Source: Leclercia sp. AS011
Lineage (GTDB): Bacteria; Pseudomonadota; Gammaproteobacteria; Enterobacterales; Enterobacteriaceae
DNA: 64,000 nt
Direction: 5' to 3'
Assembly: GCF_037152535.1 (NCBI RefSeq)
Contig: NZ_JBBCMA010000001.1
Span: forward strand, 310,001-374,000
Under the pieces are notes generated by a model. The model did not search any database. It had not been told where the DNA came from and saw only the letters and a list, made by a program, of their open reading frames with translations. Position numbers and translations under genes: made by a program. Below, one piece after another: positions 37,602 to 47,173 of the stretch (positions are counted from its first letter, which is position 1; each line of letters opens with the position of its first letter).

Positions 37602-39068
37602 TTAACCCTGAAGCGTATCGATAATGGCCTGACGCGCGCCCGACTGGCGGATGCGCTGGTAAGCCGCGCTGACGGCCTCCACGAAGGATGGATCCTGCGG
37701 CAGGTCGGTGCCGAAAATTTCAGTAAGTGCCAGCAGGGCGACGACGCGCTCCTCTTCGCTGCTGGTTTCGACAATGGCGCGGATTTTATCGCTCAGCGGA
37801 TCGCGGACATCGATGGCATGACCGGCATCGTCCACGCCGCTGACGTAGCGCATCCAGCCCGCAACCCCGAGGGCCAGCAGCGGCCAGGCGGTGTCGCGCT
37901 GGCGGTGAAGACGAATGCTCTCCAGCATTCGCTGGGGCAGCTTCTGACTGCCGTCCATCGCAATCTGCCAGGTGCGGTGTTGCAGCGCCGGGTTAGCGAA
38001 GCGCGCGATCAGGCTGTCGGCATAGGCGGTGAGATCCACCCCGGTGATGCGCAGCGTCGGGGCCTGTTCTTCCAGCATCAGGCGACGGGCGGCGTCACGC
38101 AGGGCGCTGTCCGCCATGCAGTCGTTGATATGCGCGTAACCGGCCAGATAGCCGAGATACGCCAGGAACGAATGGCTGCCGTTAAGCATGCGCAGCTTCA
38201 TCTGCTCCCACGGCAGGACGTCCTGCACCATCTGTACCCCGGCCACTTCCCACTCCGGGCGACCGGCGACAAAGTTGTCCTCGATCACCCACTGGATAAA
38301 GGGCTCGCAGCTGATGGCGCACGGATCCTCAACGCCCACTTCACGGGCGATCTCCGCAAGGGAGTCGTCGGTGGCGGCGGGCACGATCCGGTCCACCATG
38401 GTGCCTGGGAAGCTGACGTTGGCGGCGATCCACTCCGCCAGCTCTGGCGAACGCTTGTGGGCCATGCCCAGCACCGCGTTTTTCACCACGTGGCCATTAT
38501 CGGGAATGTTATCGCAGGAGAGCACGCTGAACGGTGCCAGGCCCCGTTCGCGACGGCGATGCAGGGCTTCGACGAGGATCCCCGGCGCGGAGTGCGGCGT
38601 ATCCGGATTTTCCAGATCGTGAATGATGCGTTCATTGCGGGTATCCAGCTTGCCGGTGGCCGGATCGATGCAGTAGCCCTTTTCAGTAATGGTCAGGGAG
38701 ACAATCGCCACCTGCGGCTCGCAAAATTTCTCAATAATGGCCGCCAGGGAATCCAGCTTCGCGTTCAGGCATTCATGCACCGCGCCGACGATAATCGGCT
38801 GATTACCTTCGGCCCCTTTTTCCAGCACCGTAAACAGATGATCCTGCGCGCGTAGCTGGCTCATCAGCGTATCGCCGCTAAACAGGCTAATCTCACATAT
38901 CCCCCAGTCGCCGCCGTTGGCGTTCAGCACCCGATCGGTCAGGAGCGCCTGATGCGCGCGATGGAAGGCACCAAAGCCGAAATGGACGATACGGGAGCGT
39001 AACGCCTGGCGATCGTACTGCGGCTGTAACACGTGAGCGGGTAGCGCGGTGGAGGCAATTGTCTTCAT
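37602..39068 (-). CDS. yeiQ: YeiQ, mannitol dehydrogenase/fructuronate reductase family enzyme
   Basis: NAD-dependent polyol/hexuronate dehydrogenase of 488 residues. The Rossmann motif is VHFGFGAFHRAHQ and the active-site Lys is in MKLRMLNGSHSFLAYLGYL, a hallmark of the long-chain mannitol dehydrogenase family that includes UxuB. Its physiological substrate in E. coli is not settled. Here the divergent neighbour is uxuA (mannonate dehydratase), which supports D-mannonate/D-fructuronate as substrate. Start at MKTIAST, the second Met of the open frame. Confidence 0.92.
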   Translation of the reverse strand: MKTIASTALPAHVLQPQYDRQALRSRIVHFGFGAFHRAHQALLTDRVLNANGGDWGICEISLFSGDTLMSQLRAQDHLFTVLEKGAEGNQPIIVGAVHECLNAKLDSLAAIIEKFCEPQVAIVSLTITEKGYCIDPATGKLDTRNERIIHDLENPDTPHSAPGILVEALHRRRERGLAPFSVLSCDNIPDNGHVVKNAVLGMAHKRSPELAEWIAANVSFPGTMVDRIVPAATDDSLAEIAREVGVEDPCAISCEPFIQWVIEDNFVAGRPEWEVAGVQMVQDVLPWEQMKLRMLNGSHSFLAYLGYLAGYAHINDCMADSALRDAARRLMLEEQAPTLRITGVDLTAYADSLIARFANPALQHRTWQIAMDGSQKLPQRMLESIRLHRQRDTAWPLLALGVAGWMRYVSGVDDAGHAIDVRDPLSDKIRAIVETSSEEERVVALLALTEIFGTDLPQDPSFVEAVSAAYQRIRQSGARQAIIDTLQG

Positions 39069-39241
39069 GAAATACACACCTGATTAACCATTAATTAACA
39101 ATGCCAGTGTAAAGTTATATGACAACAAATTGAATTGGTGAGCCGTAAATATCCGGGATCTGTGAGATGGATCAATCAATATAGCGAGACACATTGACCT
39201 CTCCGGGCAGGCATGTATGGTAGTCGTCATCTTTGTAGATA

Positions 39242-39259
39242 ATATTGGTATAACAACTT
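39242..39259. promoter_or_regulatory. UxuR/ExuR-like operator before uxuA
   Basis: ATATTGGTATAACAACTT matches the UxuR/ExuR palindrome as I recall it (AAATTGGTATACCAATTT) at 15 of 18 positions. It ends 14 bp before the uxuA ATG, so bound repressor would block transcription through the leader. It also lies within the yeiQ-uxuA divergent gap. Confidence 0.6.
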
Positions 39260-39273
39260 TAGAGGGTGAATCA

Positions 39274-40464
39274 ATGGAACAAACCTGGCGTTGGTACGGG
39301 CCGAAAGACCCGGTTTCTCTTGATGATGTGCGTCAGGCTGGCGCAACGGGCGTTGTCACCGCACTGCACCATATTCCCAACGGCCAGGTGTGGCCGGTAG
39401 AGGAGATCAAAGCGCGTCAGGCGCTGCTGGCCGAGAAAGGGCTGACCTGGTCGGTGGTCGAAAGTATTCCGGTTCACGAAGAGATCAAAACCCACTCCGG
39501 GGACTACCAGACCTGGATTGCTAACTACCAGCAGAGCATTCGCAACCTGGCGGCCTGCGGCATTGATACCGTGTGCTACAACTTTATGCCGATCCTCGAC
39601 TGGACGCGTACCGACCTGGAATACGAAATGCCGGACGGCTCAAAAGCGCTGCGCTTTGACCAGATCGCCTTTGCCGCTTTCGAGCTGCACATCCTGAAAC
39701 GCGACGGCGCGGCGGCAGACTACAGCGCAGAGGAGCAGCAGCAGGCGCAGGCATGGTTCGACAACGCCAGCGATGCTGATATTGAAAAACTGACCCGCAA
39801 CATTATTGCCGGCCTGCCGGGTGCGGAAGAGGGCTATACCCTCGACCAGTTCCGCGCGCGTCTGGCAGAGTATGGCAACATCGACAAAGCCCAGCTGCGG
39901 GAAAACATGGCCGTCTTCCTGCGCGCCATCGTACCGGTAGCGGAAGAGGTGGGCGTGCGGCTGGCGGTCCACCCGGACGATCCGCCGCGTCCGATCCTCG
40001 GCCTGCCGCGTATCGTCTCCACCATTGAGGATATGCAGTGGCTGAAAGAGACGGTCGACAGCATTTATAACGGCTTCACCATGTGTACCGGCTCCTACGG
40101 CGTGCGTGCTGATAACGACCTGGTGCAGATGATTGAGACCTTCGGCGACCGCATCCACTTCACCCACCTGCGGGCCACCTGCCGGGAAGATAACCCGAAA
40201 ACCTTCCACGAAGCGGCACATCTTGGCGGTGACGTGAACATGGTGGCGGTAGTCGATGCGATTCTGGGTGAAGAGCAGCGCCGCAAGCGGGCGGGCGATC
40301 TGCGTCCGATTCCGTTCCGTCCGGATCACGGGCACCAGATGCTGGACGACCTGCGTAAGAAAACCAACCCGGGTTATTCCGCGATTGGGCGTCTGAAAGG
40401 GATGGCGGAAGTACGCGGCGTGGAGCTGGCGCTGAAGATGACGAAGTATCCAGAACTTCTGTAG
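39274..40464 (+). CDS. uxuA: D-mannonate dehydratase UxuA
   Basis: Dehydrates D-mannonate to 2-keto-3-deoxy-D-gluconate in hexuronate catabolism. The 396-residue TIM-barrel enzyme starts [20 protein letters not shown] and has the family blocks [52 protein letters not shown], and the metal-site [24 protein letters not shown]. coli has uxuA in uxuAB, not at this locus, so this is an extra or relocated copy. It is divergent from yeiQ. A longer frame upstream was rejected. Confidence 0.95.
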   Translation: MEQTWRWYGPKDPVSLDDVRQAGATGVVTALHHIPNGQVWPVEEIKARQALLAEKGLTWSVVESIPVHEEIKTHSGDYQTWIANYQQSIRNLAACGIDTVCYNFMPILDWTRTDLEYEMPDGSKALRFDQIAFAAFELHILKRDGAAADYSAEEQQQAQAWFDNASDADIEKLTRNIIAGLPGAEEGYTLDQFRARLAEYGNIDKAQLRENMAVFLRAIVPVAEEVGVRLAVHPDDPPRPILGLPRIVSTIEDMQWLKETVDSIYNGFTMCTGSYGVRADNDLVQMIETFGDRIHFTHLRATCREDNPKTFHEAAHLGGDVNMVAVVDAILGEEQRRKRAGDLRPIPFRPDHGHQMLDDLRKKTNPGYSAIGRLKGMAEVRGVELALKMTKYPELL

Positions 40465-40471
40465 GTTCAGT

Positions 40472-40504
40472 TGCCGGATGGCGGCTTCGCCTTACCCGGC
40501 CTAC
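40472..40504. repeat. REP-type palindrome after uxuA
   Basis: TGCCGGATGGCGGCTTCGCC...CCCGGCCTAC is a standard enterobacterial REP unit, directly after uxuA. Confidence 0.8.
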
Positions 40505-40515
40505 AACAGCACGAA

Positions 40516-40547
40516 TAAAAAAACCGGCTCAATGGCCGGTTTTTTTG
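40516..40547. terminator. Bidirectional terminator between uxuA and yeiP
   Basis: AAAAAAACCGGCTC AATG GCCGGTTTTTTT stem; lies between convergent genes and two REP units. Confidence 0.9.
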
Positions 40548-40577
40548 TAGGCCCGGTAAGCGCAGCGCCACCGGGCA
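40548..40577. repeat. REP-type palindrome after yeiP
   Basis: GTAGGCCCGGTAAGCG...CGCCACCGGGCA, in inverted orientation to the REP at 40472. Together the two units and the terminator form a BIME-like arrangement. Confidence 0.8.
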
Positions 40578-40586
40578 AATGCCAAA

Positions 40587-41159
40587 TTAGTCAGCACGAC
40601 CCATATAGCGTTTTTCTTCGATATGGATGCGGATTTTCTCGCCTGCGGAGAGGTATTCCGGCACCTGCACTACCAGACCGGTGGTCAGGGTCGCGGGTTT
40701 GTTACGTGCGGAAGCAGAGGCACCTTTAATGCCCGGTGCGGTTTCCACGATCTCCAGATCGACGGTCTGCGGCAGCTCCAGCGCCAGCAGGACGCCGTCC
40801 CAGGTCAGGACCTGCATATCCGGCATCCCGCCTTCAGGGATAAACAGCAGCTCTTCTTCGATCTGATCTTTGGTGAAGATGTACGGGGTGTAGTCTTCTT
40901 TATCCATAAACACGTATTCGTTGCCGTCAACGTAGGAGAAGTCGACATAACGACGGGTCAGGGTAACGGTATCCACGATATCGTCGCCTTTGAAACGCTC
41001 TTCAACTTTCAGACCGGTACGCACATCAGCAAAACGCATTTTGTACAGCGTTGCTGCGCCACGGGCGCTTGGTGCCTGAATATCGATGTCTTTCACAATC
41101 AGCAGCTTGCCGTTGTAATTCAGCACCATACCTTTCTTAATTTCGTTCGCTCTTGGCAT
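40587..41159 (-). CDS. yeiP: EfpL (YeiP), elongation factor P-like protein
   Basis: 190-residue EF-P paralogue that relieves ribosome stalling on certain Pro-containing motifs. The three OB/KOW domains run through the length. The loop that in EF-P bears the modified Lys34 here reads [12 protein letters not shown] with Arg33 in the tip, as in the EfpL subfamily, which does not use EpmA lysylation. The start at [12 protein letters not shown] was chosen over a Met six codons earlier. Confidence 0.95.
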   Translation of the reverse strand: MPRANEIKKGMVLNYNGKLLIVKDIDIQAPSARGAATLYKMRFADVRTGLKVEERFKGDDIVDTVTLTRRYVDFSYVDGNEYVFMDKEDYTPYIFTKDQIEEELLFIPEGGMPDMQVLTWDGVLLALELPQTVDLEIVETAPGIKGASASARNKPATLTTGLVVQVPEYLSAGEKIRIHIEEKRYMGRAD

Positions 41160-41322
41160 TGCAGTAATCCTGTTCACGGGAAGGTCAAAAATATCGCGTC
41201 AAAGTACTCGCGCGCGGCATTTCAGGCAAGAGGATTTCGCGGCTTTTGCTATCAATACGCAAAAGGTGTTACTGTGCGCGTCACGCCCGCGGGAGCGGCT
41301 TTCTTACAGGTTAAGTACGAAT

Positions 41323-41577
41323 ATGGATTGCCGTCCGGACTGCGGAGCATGTTGCACCGCGCCCTCCATCTCCAGCCCCATTCCCGGGATGCCCAACGGC
41401 AAGCCTGCCAACACTCCCTGCGTCCAGCTGGATGCACAACAGCGCTGTAAAATCTTCGGCTCGAGCTTGCGGCCTAAAGTCTGTGCTGGCCTTCAGCCTT
41501 CGCCCGAGATGTGCAGCACCTCGCGCGGACAGGCCATGACCTGGCTACTCGAACTCGAGGCGCTCACTGCGCCTTAA
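41323..41577 (+). CDS. yeiW: YeiW, YkgJ-family cysteine cluster protein
   Basis: 84-residue protein with the CxxxCxxCC-type cluster near the start ([11 protein letters not shown]) and further Cys residues (NTPCVQL, QQRCKIF, PKVCAGL, PEMCSTS). Such proteins are thought to bind a metal or Fe-S cluster; the role is unknown. The last four bases overlap the end of setB on the other strand. The upstream open frame of 19 codons is ignored. Confidence 0.88.
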   Translation: MDCRPDCGACCTAPSISSPIPGMPNGKPANTPCVQLDAQQRCKIFGSSLRPKVCAGLQPSPEMCSTSRGQAMTWLLELEALTAP

Positions 41578-42755
41578 ATATCTTTGATACGCGTCAGGCA
41601 AAGCGTGGTGAGGATGCACATCCCCAGCGCGATCCAGAATACCGCGTGATAGCTCCAGATCTCGGCCACTACCCCGGCCAGCGAACCGGCAATAATCCAG
41701 CCCACGCGGGTAGTATTCGTGTAAAGCGTGGTGGCGGCACCCGCCTGGCCCGGCATCAGATCCTGGAAGTAGAGCATGCCAATCCCGGCGAGAATGCCAA
41801 TATAGATAGCGTTCAGCAGCTGTAACCCCAGCAGCACCGCAGGCGTGTGCGCCGTCAGCATGCCGACATAAAATAGCAGACCCGCGACGGCGGCAACGCG
41901 CATCAGGAAGCGTTTACCGAAGCGTTTTGCGTAGTAGCCGGCAATCAGCATCGTCGGGATCTCCAGCCCGGCGGCCGTCCCCATCATCACCCCCGCCAGC
42001 TTCTCGGACAGATGCAGCTCATTAATGATAAACAGCGGCATATTGATGATGTACAGGCTGTTGGTGCCCCACATTAAGGTGCAAACCGTAAACAGCAGCA
42101 GGGCGTCGCGCCGGTTGCGGCGGGGGGATTCCAGCACGCCGGTCGCCAGCTTCGGCTCTTTGCGCATCGTCGGCAGGAAAAACCACACCATCGCGCCGCA
42201 GACCACAAACGCTACGGCGGCGCTGAGATACATCGCCGTGAAACCAAACCCCATCGCCAGAGCGTAGGCCAGCGGCGGGCCGACGACCCAGGCCAGCGAC
42301 ACCTGGGCGCGCAGGATCGAGCTGAACATCACCGCCTCGCGCCCGGTATGGTCGGCATGCTCACGCGCTAAAGCAAAAAGCTGCGGGTTGGCGGTGGAGC
42401 CAAAGCTGCTGAGAAACACGCCGATAAACAGCAGCACAAAATAGTTACGGTTCCAGGCGAACAGCACGCAGGCAAACACGCCCATCAGGCAGCAAAAGAC
42501 GATCAGCGATTTGCGGTCGCCTTTCTTGTCCGAACGCCCGGCCAGAAACTGGCTGACCAGGATGCCGATGATGGCGCTGCCGGTAAAGAAGAAGCCGACC
42601 ATGGCCGGACGGACGTGCACCTCGTTGGAGAGGAACAGGCTCAGGGTAGGGGTTTGTAACGCCCCGGCAATCCCGGTAAGGAAGGCAACAATTAAAAACG
42701 CCGAGGAGGTCAAATCAAATGACTTCGGGGAGGCGGCGGCGGGGGTCGTGTGCAT
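41574..42755 (-). CDS. setB: SetB sugar efflux transporter
   Basis: MFS sugar exporter of 393 residues, the E. coli length, with about 12 helices. SET proteins export lactose, glucose and other sugars or analogues. The motif A loop is [19 protein letters not shown]. Divergent from fruB and 4-bp convergent overlap with yeiW. Confidence 0.94.
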   Translation of the reverse strand: MHTTPAAASPKSFDLTSSAFLIVAFLTGIAGALQTPTLSLFLSNEVHVRPAMVGFFFTGSAIIGILVSQFLAGRSDKKGDRKSLIVFCCLMGVFACVLFAWNRNYFVLLFIGVFLSSFGSTANPQLFALAREHADHTGREAVMFSSILRAQVSLAWVVGPPLAYALAMGFGFTAMYLSAAVAFVVCGAMVWFFLPTMRKEPKLATGVLESPRRNRRDALLLFTVCTLMWGTNSLYIINMPLFIINELHLSEKLAGVMMGTAAGLEIPTMLIAGYYAKRFGKRFLMRVAAVAGLLFYVGMLTAHTPAVLLGLQLLNAIYIGILAGIGMLYFQDLMPGQAGAATTLYTNTTRVGWIIAGSLAGVVAEIWSYHAVFWIALGMCILTTLCLTRIKDI

Positions 42756-43012
42756 GTTTCTGTATCAGTGATATGAAGAGAGGCGGAGTTTACGCCGCTT
42801 GTCAGGAAATAGACAGCTATCCACATCTTCAATCCCACAAAAAATCAAAAGGGTATTTCACCCTGTCGCTGCGCTTGCTGAAGTTGCTGAAGCCGAGCGG
42901 TTGCATCCGCCCTGGCAGCGTCCGCCTGAAGCAAAAATGTGCTGTAACTCTAAATTCTGCAAGCTGAAATGACGCATTACTTGCAAGCTGACGGAGAAAG
43001 CGCAAGACTTCT

Positions 43013-43024
43013 TGAAACGTTTCA
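43013..43024. promoter_or_regulatory. Cra (FruR) operator O1 upstream of fruB
   Basis: TGAAACGTTTCA is a perfect 12-bp palindrome that fits the Cra consensus (TGAAWCGWTTCA). Cra represses fruBKA until fructose-1-phosphate is present. Confidence 0.88.
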
Positions 43025-43079
43025 GCGCTAATTGGTTTATCTAACTCAAACGGATTGGCGCCTTTTTTCACAGTTAAGC

Positions 43080-43091
43080 TGAAACGATTCA
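43080..43091. promoter_or_regulatory. Cra (FruR) operator O2 upstream of fruB
   Basis: TGAAACGATTCA also fits the Cra consensus and ends 22 bp before the fruB start, 67 bp after the first site. Two operators before fruB also occur in E. coli. Confidence 0.88.
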
Positions 43092-43113
43092 ATTTCAGCA
43101 GGAGTGGAGAACC

Positions 43114-44244
43114 ATGTTCCAGTTATCCGTGCAGGACATTCATCCCGGCGAACAGGCCGGTAGTAAAGAAGAGGCTATCCGGCAGATCGCCGCTGCGCTG
43201 GTGCAGGCGGGCAACGTCGCCAACGGCTACGTTGACGGCATGCTGGCGCGCGAGCTGCAGACCTCAACCTTCCTTGGCAATGGCATCGCCATTCCCCATG
43301 GCACCACCGATACCCGCGATCAGGTGCTGAAAACCGGCGTTCAGGTTTATCAGTTCCCGCAGGGCGTGCTCTGGGGCGAAGGCCAGGTGGCCTATGTCGC
43401 CATCGGGATTGCCGCCAGCAGCGATGAACACCTCGGCCTGCTGCGTCAGCTGACGCACGTCCTGAGCGACGACGCGGTGGCTGAACAGCTGAAATCCGCG
43501 ACGACCGCTGAAGAGCTGCGTGCCCTGCTGATGGGTGAAAAGCAGAGCGAAGCCCTGAAGCTGGATAACGACACCCTGACTATGGACGTAGTAGCGTCCG
43601 ATCTGGTGACCCTGCAGGCGCTCAACGCCGGTCGCCTGAAGGAGGCCGGTGCCGTGGATACCGCCTTCGTGGCGCATGCCGTTAACGATAAACCGCTGAA
43701 CCTCGGTCAGGGCGTCTGGCTGAACGACAGTGCTGAAGGCAACCTGCGCAGCGCTATCGCCGTCAGCCGTGCGGCCACCGCATTTGATACCGCCGGGGAA
43801 ACCACCGCCATGCTGGTTACCGTGGCCATGGCCGATGAGCAGCCGGTTGAGGTGCTGAAGCGACTGAGCGACCTGCTGCTGAACAAAAAAGCTGAACAGC
43901 TGCTGAAAGCCGATGCCGCAACCCTGCTGGCGCTGCTGACCAGCGACGATGTGAATACCGATGAACTGCTGAGCGCCGAGTTTGTGGTGCGTAACGAACA
44001 TGGCCTGCACGCCCGTCCGGGCACCATGCTGGTCAATACCATTAAGCAGTTCAACAGCGAGGTGACCGTCACCAACCTCGACGGCAGTGGCAAACCGGCC
44101 AACGGTCGCAGCCTGATGAAGGTGGTAGCGCTGGGGGTGAAGAAAGGCCACCGTCTGCGTTTCACCGCGCAGGGTGCAGATGCTGAACAGGCGCTGAAAG
44201 CGATTGGCGAGGCCATCGCGGCCGGTCTGGGGGAGGGCGCATAA
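43114..44244 (+). CDS. fruB: FruB, fructose PTS EIIA-HPr fusion (FPr)
   Basis: 376-residue diphosphoryl transfer protein. The EIIA domain (about 1-145) has phospho-His62 in AIPHGTTD. A middle M domain follows, and the C-terminal HPr-like domain carries phospho-His299 in [10 protein letters not shown]. It takes phosphate from enzyme I and hands it to FruA. RBS AGGAGTGGAG. The stop overlaps the fruK start by one base (TAATG). Confidence 0.98.
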   Translation: MFQLSVQDIHPGEQAGSKEEAIRQIAAALVQAGNVANGYVDGMLARELQTSTFLGNGIAIPHGTTDTRDQVLKTGVQVYQFPQGVLWGEGQVAYVAIGIAASSDEHLGLLRQLTHVLSDDAVAEQLKSATTAEELRALLMGEKQSEALKLDNDTLTMDVVASDLVTLQALNAGRLKEAGAVDTAFVAHAVNDKPLNLGQGVWLNDSAEGNLRSAIAVSRAATAFDTAGETTAMLVTVAMADEQPVEVLKRLSDLLLNKKAEQLLKADAATLLALLTSDDVNTDELLSAEFVVRNEHGLHARPGTMLVNTIKQFNSEVTVTNLDGSGKPANGRSLMKVVALGVKKGHRLRFTAQGADAEQALKAIGEAIAAGLGEGA

Positions 44245-45182
44245 TGAGCAGACGTGTTGCCACTATTACGCTGAACCCGGCTTACGACCTCGTGGGCTTT
44301 TGCCCGGAGATTGAACGCGGCGAAGTTAACCTCGTGCGTACCACTGGCCTGCACGCCGCAGGTAAAGGGATCAACGTTGCGAAAGTGCTGAAGGATCTCG
44401 GGATCGACGTCACCGTCGGCGGCTTCCTCGGCAAAGATAACCAGGATGGTTTCCAGCAGCTGTTCAGCGAGTTGGGGATCGCCAACCGTTTTCAGGTAGT
44501 GCAGGGCCGTACCCGCATCAACGTGAAAATGACCGAGAAAGATGGCGAAGTGACCGACCTGAACTTCTCCGGTTTTGAAGTCACCCAGGCCGACTGGGAG
44601 CGTTTTGTGAATGACTCCCTGACCTGGCTGGGCCAGTTCGACATGGTCTGCGTCAGCGGCAGCCTGCCGTCCGGCGTCAGCCCGGAAGCCTTTACCGACT
44701 GGATGACGCGCCTGCGCAGCCAGTGCCCGTGCATCATCTTTGACAGCAGCCGCGATGCGCTGGTGGCTGGTCTGAAAGCCGCGCCGTGGCTGGTGAAACC
44801 AAATCGTCGCGAACTTGAGATCTGGGCTGGCCGTAAGCTGCCAGAATTAAAGGATGTCATTGAGGCTGCCCATGCCTTACGTGAGCAGGGTATCGCGCAC
44901 GTCGTGATCTCTCTGGGCGCAGAGGGCGCGCTGTGGGTTAACGCCTCCGGCGAATGGATCGCCAAACCGCCGTCGATGGAAGTGGTCAGCACCGTTGGTG
45001 CCGGCGATTCGATGGTGGGCGGGCTGATTTACGGCCTGCTGATGCGTGAATCCAGTGAACACACTTTACGTCTTGCTACCGCCGTTGCTGCCCTGGCCGT
45101 CAGCCAGAGCAATGTCGGGATTACCGATCGTACCCAGTTAGCCGCGATGATGGCGCGCGTTGACTTGAAACCCTTTAACTGA
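44244..45182 (+). CDS. fruK: FruK, 1-phosphofructokinase
   Basis: Converts fructose-1-phosphate to fructose-1,6-bisphosphate with ATP. The 312-residue PfkB-family kinase has GGFLGKDNQDGF near the start and the catalytic anion hole STVGAGDSMVGGLIYG near residue 255. Fructose-1-phosphate, its substrate, is also the Cra inducer. 16 bp separate it from fruA. Confidence 0.98.
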   Translation: MSRRVATITLNPAYDLVGFCPEIERGEVNLVRTTGLHAAGKGINVAKVLKDLGIDVTVGGFLGKDNQDGFQQLFSELGIANRFQVVQGRTRINVKMTEKDGEVTDLNFSGFEVTQADWERFVNDSLTWLGQFDMVCVSGSLPSGVSPEAFTDWMTRLRSQCPCIIFDSSRDALVAGLKAAPWLVKPNRRELEIWAGRKLPELKDVIEAAHALREQGIAHVVISLGAEGALWVNASGEWIAKPPSMEVVSTVGAGDSMVGGLIYGLLMRESSEHTLRLATAVAALAVSQSNVGITDRTQLAAMMARVDLKPFN

Positions 45183-45198
45183 CAGCAGGAGAGGCATA

Positions 45199-46896
45199 AT
45201 GAAAACGCTGCTGATTATTGACTCTGCCCTCGGACAGGCACGCGCCTATATGGCGAAAACCTTGCTGGGTTCGGCAGGACATAAAGCACACCTTGATTTC
45301 ATCGACAACCCGGGCGATGCCGAACTGGTTATCGTGCTGGGCGACAAAATTCCGGCCGACAGCTCGCTGAACGGCAAAAAAGTGTGGCTGGGCGATATCA
45401 ATCGTGCCGTTGCTCACCCGGAACTGTTCCTGAGCGAAGCCAAAGGCCATGCGGCGCTGTATACCGCCCCTGTCGCGGCGGCTGCGGCAACGGCGGTAAC
45501 CAGCGGTCCAAAACGCGTGGTTGCCGTCACTGCCTGCCCGACCGGCGTGGCGCACACCTTTATGGCGGCAGAAGCCATTGAAACCGAAGCCAAAAAACGC
45601 GGCTGGTGGGTGAAGGTTGAAACCCGCGGCTCCGTGGGCGCAGGCAATGCTATCACCCCGGAAGAGGTGGCGGCAGCGGACCTGGTGATCGTGGCGGCGG
45701 ATATCGAAGTGGATCTGGCGAAGTTTGCCGGTAAGCCGATGTACCGCACCTCAACCGGTCTGGCGCTGAAGAAAACTGCTCAGGAGCTGGATAAAGCCCA
45801 GGTCGAAGCGAAACCCTTCCAGCCTGCGGGCAACACCGCATCTTCGGCTTCCGAAGGCAAAAAAGAGTCCGCCGGGGCTTACCGTCACCTGCTGACGGGC
45901 GTCTCTTACATGCTGCCGATGGTGGTGGCGGGTGGTCTCTGTATCGCGCTCTCCTTCGCCTTTGGTATCGAGGCTTTCAAAGAGCCAGGTACTCTGGCGG
46001 CGGCGCTGATGCAGATTGGCGGCGGCTCGGCGTTCGCGCTGATGGTGCCGGTGCTGGCCGGTTATATTGCCTTCTCCATCGCTGACCGTCCGGGTCTGAC
46101 CCCGGGTCTGATCGGCGGTATGCTGGCCGTAAGCACCGGCTCGGGCTTTATCGGCGGGATCATCGCCGGCTTCCTCGCCGGGTATGTGGCGAAGCTGATC
46201 AGCTCGAAGCTGAAACTGCCGCAGAGTATGGAAGCGCTGAAACCGATCCTGATCATTCCGCTGTTCTCCAGCCTGATTGTTGGTCTGGCTATGATCTACC
46301 TGATCGGTAAGCCGGTTGCGGGTATCCTCGAAGGCCTGACCCACTGGCTGCAGACCATGGGCACCGCCAACGCGGTCCTGCTGGGTGCTATCCTCGGCGC
46401 AATGATGTGTACCGATATGGGTGGTCCGGTGAACAAAGCCGCTTACGCCTTCGGTGTTGGTCTGCTGAGTACCCAGACCTACGCACCAATGGCGGCCATT
46501 ATGGCGGCAGGTATGGTGCCACCGCTGGCCCTGGGCCTGGCGACTATTGTTGCCCGTCGTAAGTTCGACAAGGCGCAGCAGGAAGGCGGTAAAGCGGCGC
46601 TGGTTCTGGGTCTGTGCTTTATCACCGAAGGGGCCATCCCGTTTGCTGCCCGTGACCCGATGCGCGTTCTGCCGTGCTGTATCGTTGGCGGCGCAGTGAC
46701 CGGTGCCATCTCCATGGCGATTGGCGCAAAACTGATGGCGCCGCACGGCGGTCTGTTTGTCCTGCTGATCCCGGGTGCGATTACGCCGGTGCTGGGTTAC
46801 CTGTTTGCGATTATCGCCGGTACGCTGGTGGCAGGTCTCTCTTACGCGGTGGTGAAACGCCCGGAAGCAGAAGTGGTTGCCGCGAAAGCTGCATAA
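45199..46896 (+). CDS. fruA: FruA, fructose PTS permease EIIB'BC
   Basis: 565-residue inner-membrane fructose transporter. An inactive EIIB' copy (about 1-95) is followed by the active EIIB with phospho-Cys113 in VTACPTGVAHTFMAAEAIE, then the EIIC membrane domain from about 230 with the typical GVSYMLPMVVAGGLCIALSF start. Imports fructose as fructose-1-phosphate. Ends the fruBKA operon. Confidence 0.98.
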   Translation: MKTLLIIDSALGQARAYMAKTLLGSAGHKAHLDFIDNPGDAELVIVLGDKIPADSSLNGKKVWLGDINRAVAHPELFLSEAKGHAALYTAPVAAAAATAVTSGPKRVVAVTACPTGVAHTFMAAEAIETEAKKRGWWVKVETRGSVGAGNAITPEEVAAADLVIVAADIEVDLAKFAGKPMYRTSTGLALKKTAQELDKAQVEAKPFQPAGNTASSASEGKKESAGAYRHLLTGVSYMLPMVVAGGLCIALSFAFGIEAFKEPGTLAAALMQIGGGSAFALMVPVLAGYIAFSIADRPGLTPGLIGGMLAVSTGSGFIGGIIAGFLAGYVAKLISSKLKLPQSMEALKPILIIPLFSSLIVGLAMIYLIGKPVAGILEGLTHWLQTMGTANAVLLGAILGAMMCTDMGGPVNKAAYAFGVGLLSTQTYAPMAAIMAAGMVPPLALGLATIVARRKFDKAQQEGGKAALVLGLCFITEGAIPFAARDPMRVLPCCIVGGAVTGAISMAIGAKLMAPHGGLFVLLIPGAITPVLGYLFAIIAGTLVAGLSYAVVKRPEAEVVAAKAA

Positions 46897-46910
46897 TCCT
46901 TCTTCATCCG

Positions 46911-46941
46911 AAAAGGGCAGAGGCAACTCTGCCCTTTTTTT
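46911..46941 (+). terminator. Rho-independent terminator of fruBKA
   Basis: AAAAGGGCAGAG GCAA CTCTGCCCTTTT with seven T residues, 14 bp after the fruA stop. Confidence 0.92.
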
Positions 46942-47078
46942 GCATTTAAACGTGCCGCCGATCGCACTATTTTGTCGCAGCAAAAACTGTATCTACAAAT
47001 AACTGTGATTCTGTTCATATTCATTTAACGATCCTCGCTTTGCCCGCTTTACTTCCCCCTTTTACGGCATAACATAAA

Positions 47079-47102
47079 CACATGTTTGTAAGTAAACATG
47101 TG
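47079..47102. promoter_or_regulatory. Inverted repeat (9-bp arms) upstream of psuK
   Basis: Arms CACATGTTT and AAACATGTG are exactly complementary with a 6-bp spacer, 71 bp before the psuK ATG. It is a candidate operator for a dimeric regulator of the psu operon. The regulator is not known. Confidence 0.5.
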
Positions 47103-47173
47103 CTCTAATAACTTTTAATGTTAACACCTCGCTTAATTATCATTGCGATGGCCAGCGTGCCAGAGGATGTTCT

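Larger units (their letters stand above)
42756..43113. other. 358-bp divergent regulatory gap, setB-fruB
   Basis: Holds the setB promoter side and the fruBKA promoter with two Cra (FruR) operators. I see nothing else beyond AT/GC-mixed spacer. Confidence 0.7.

Noticed and set aside
45751..46983. 410-codon open frame opposite fruA
   Set aside because: Antisense shadow, His/Arg/Gln-rich, and covers the fruA terminator.
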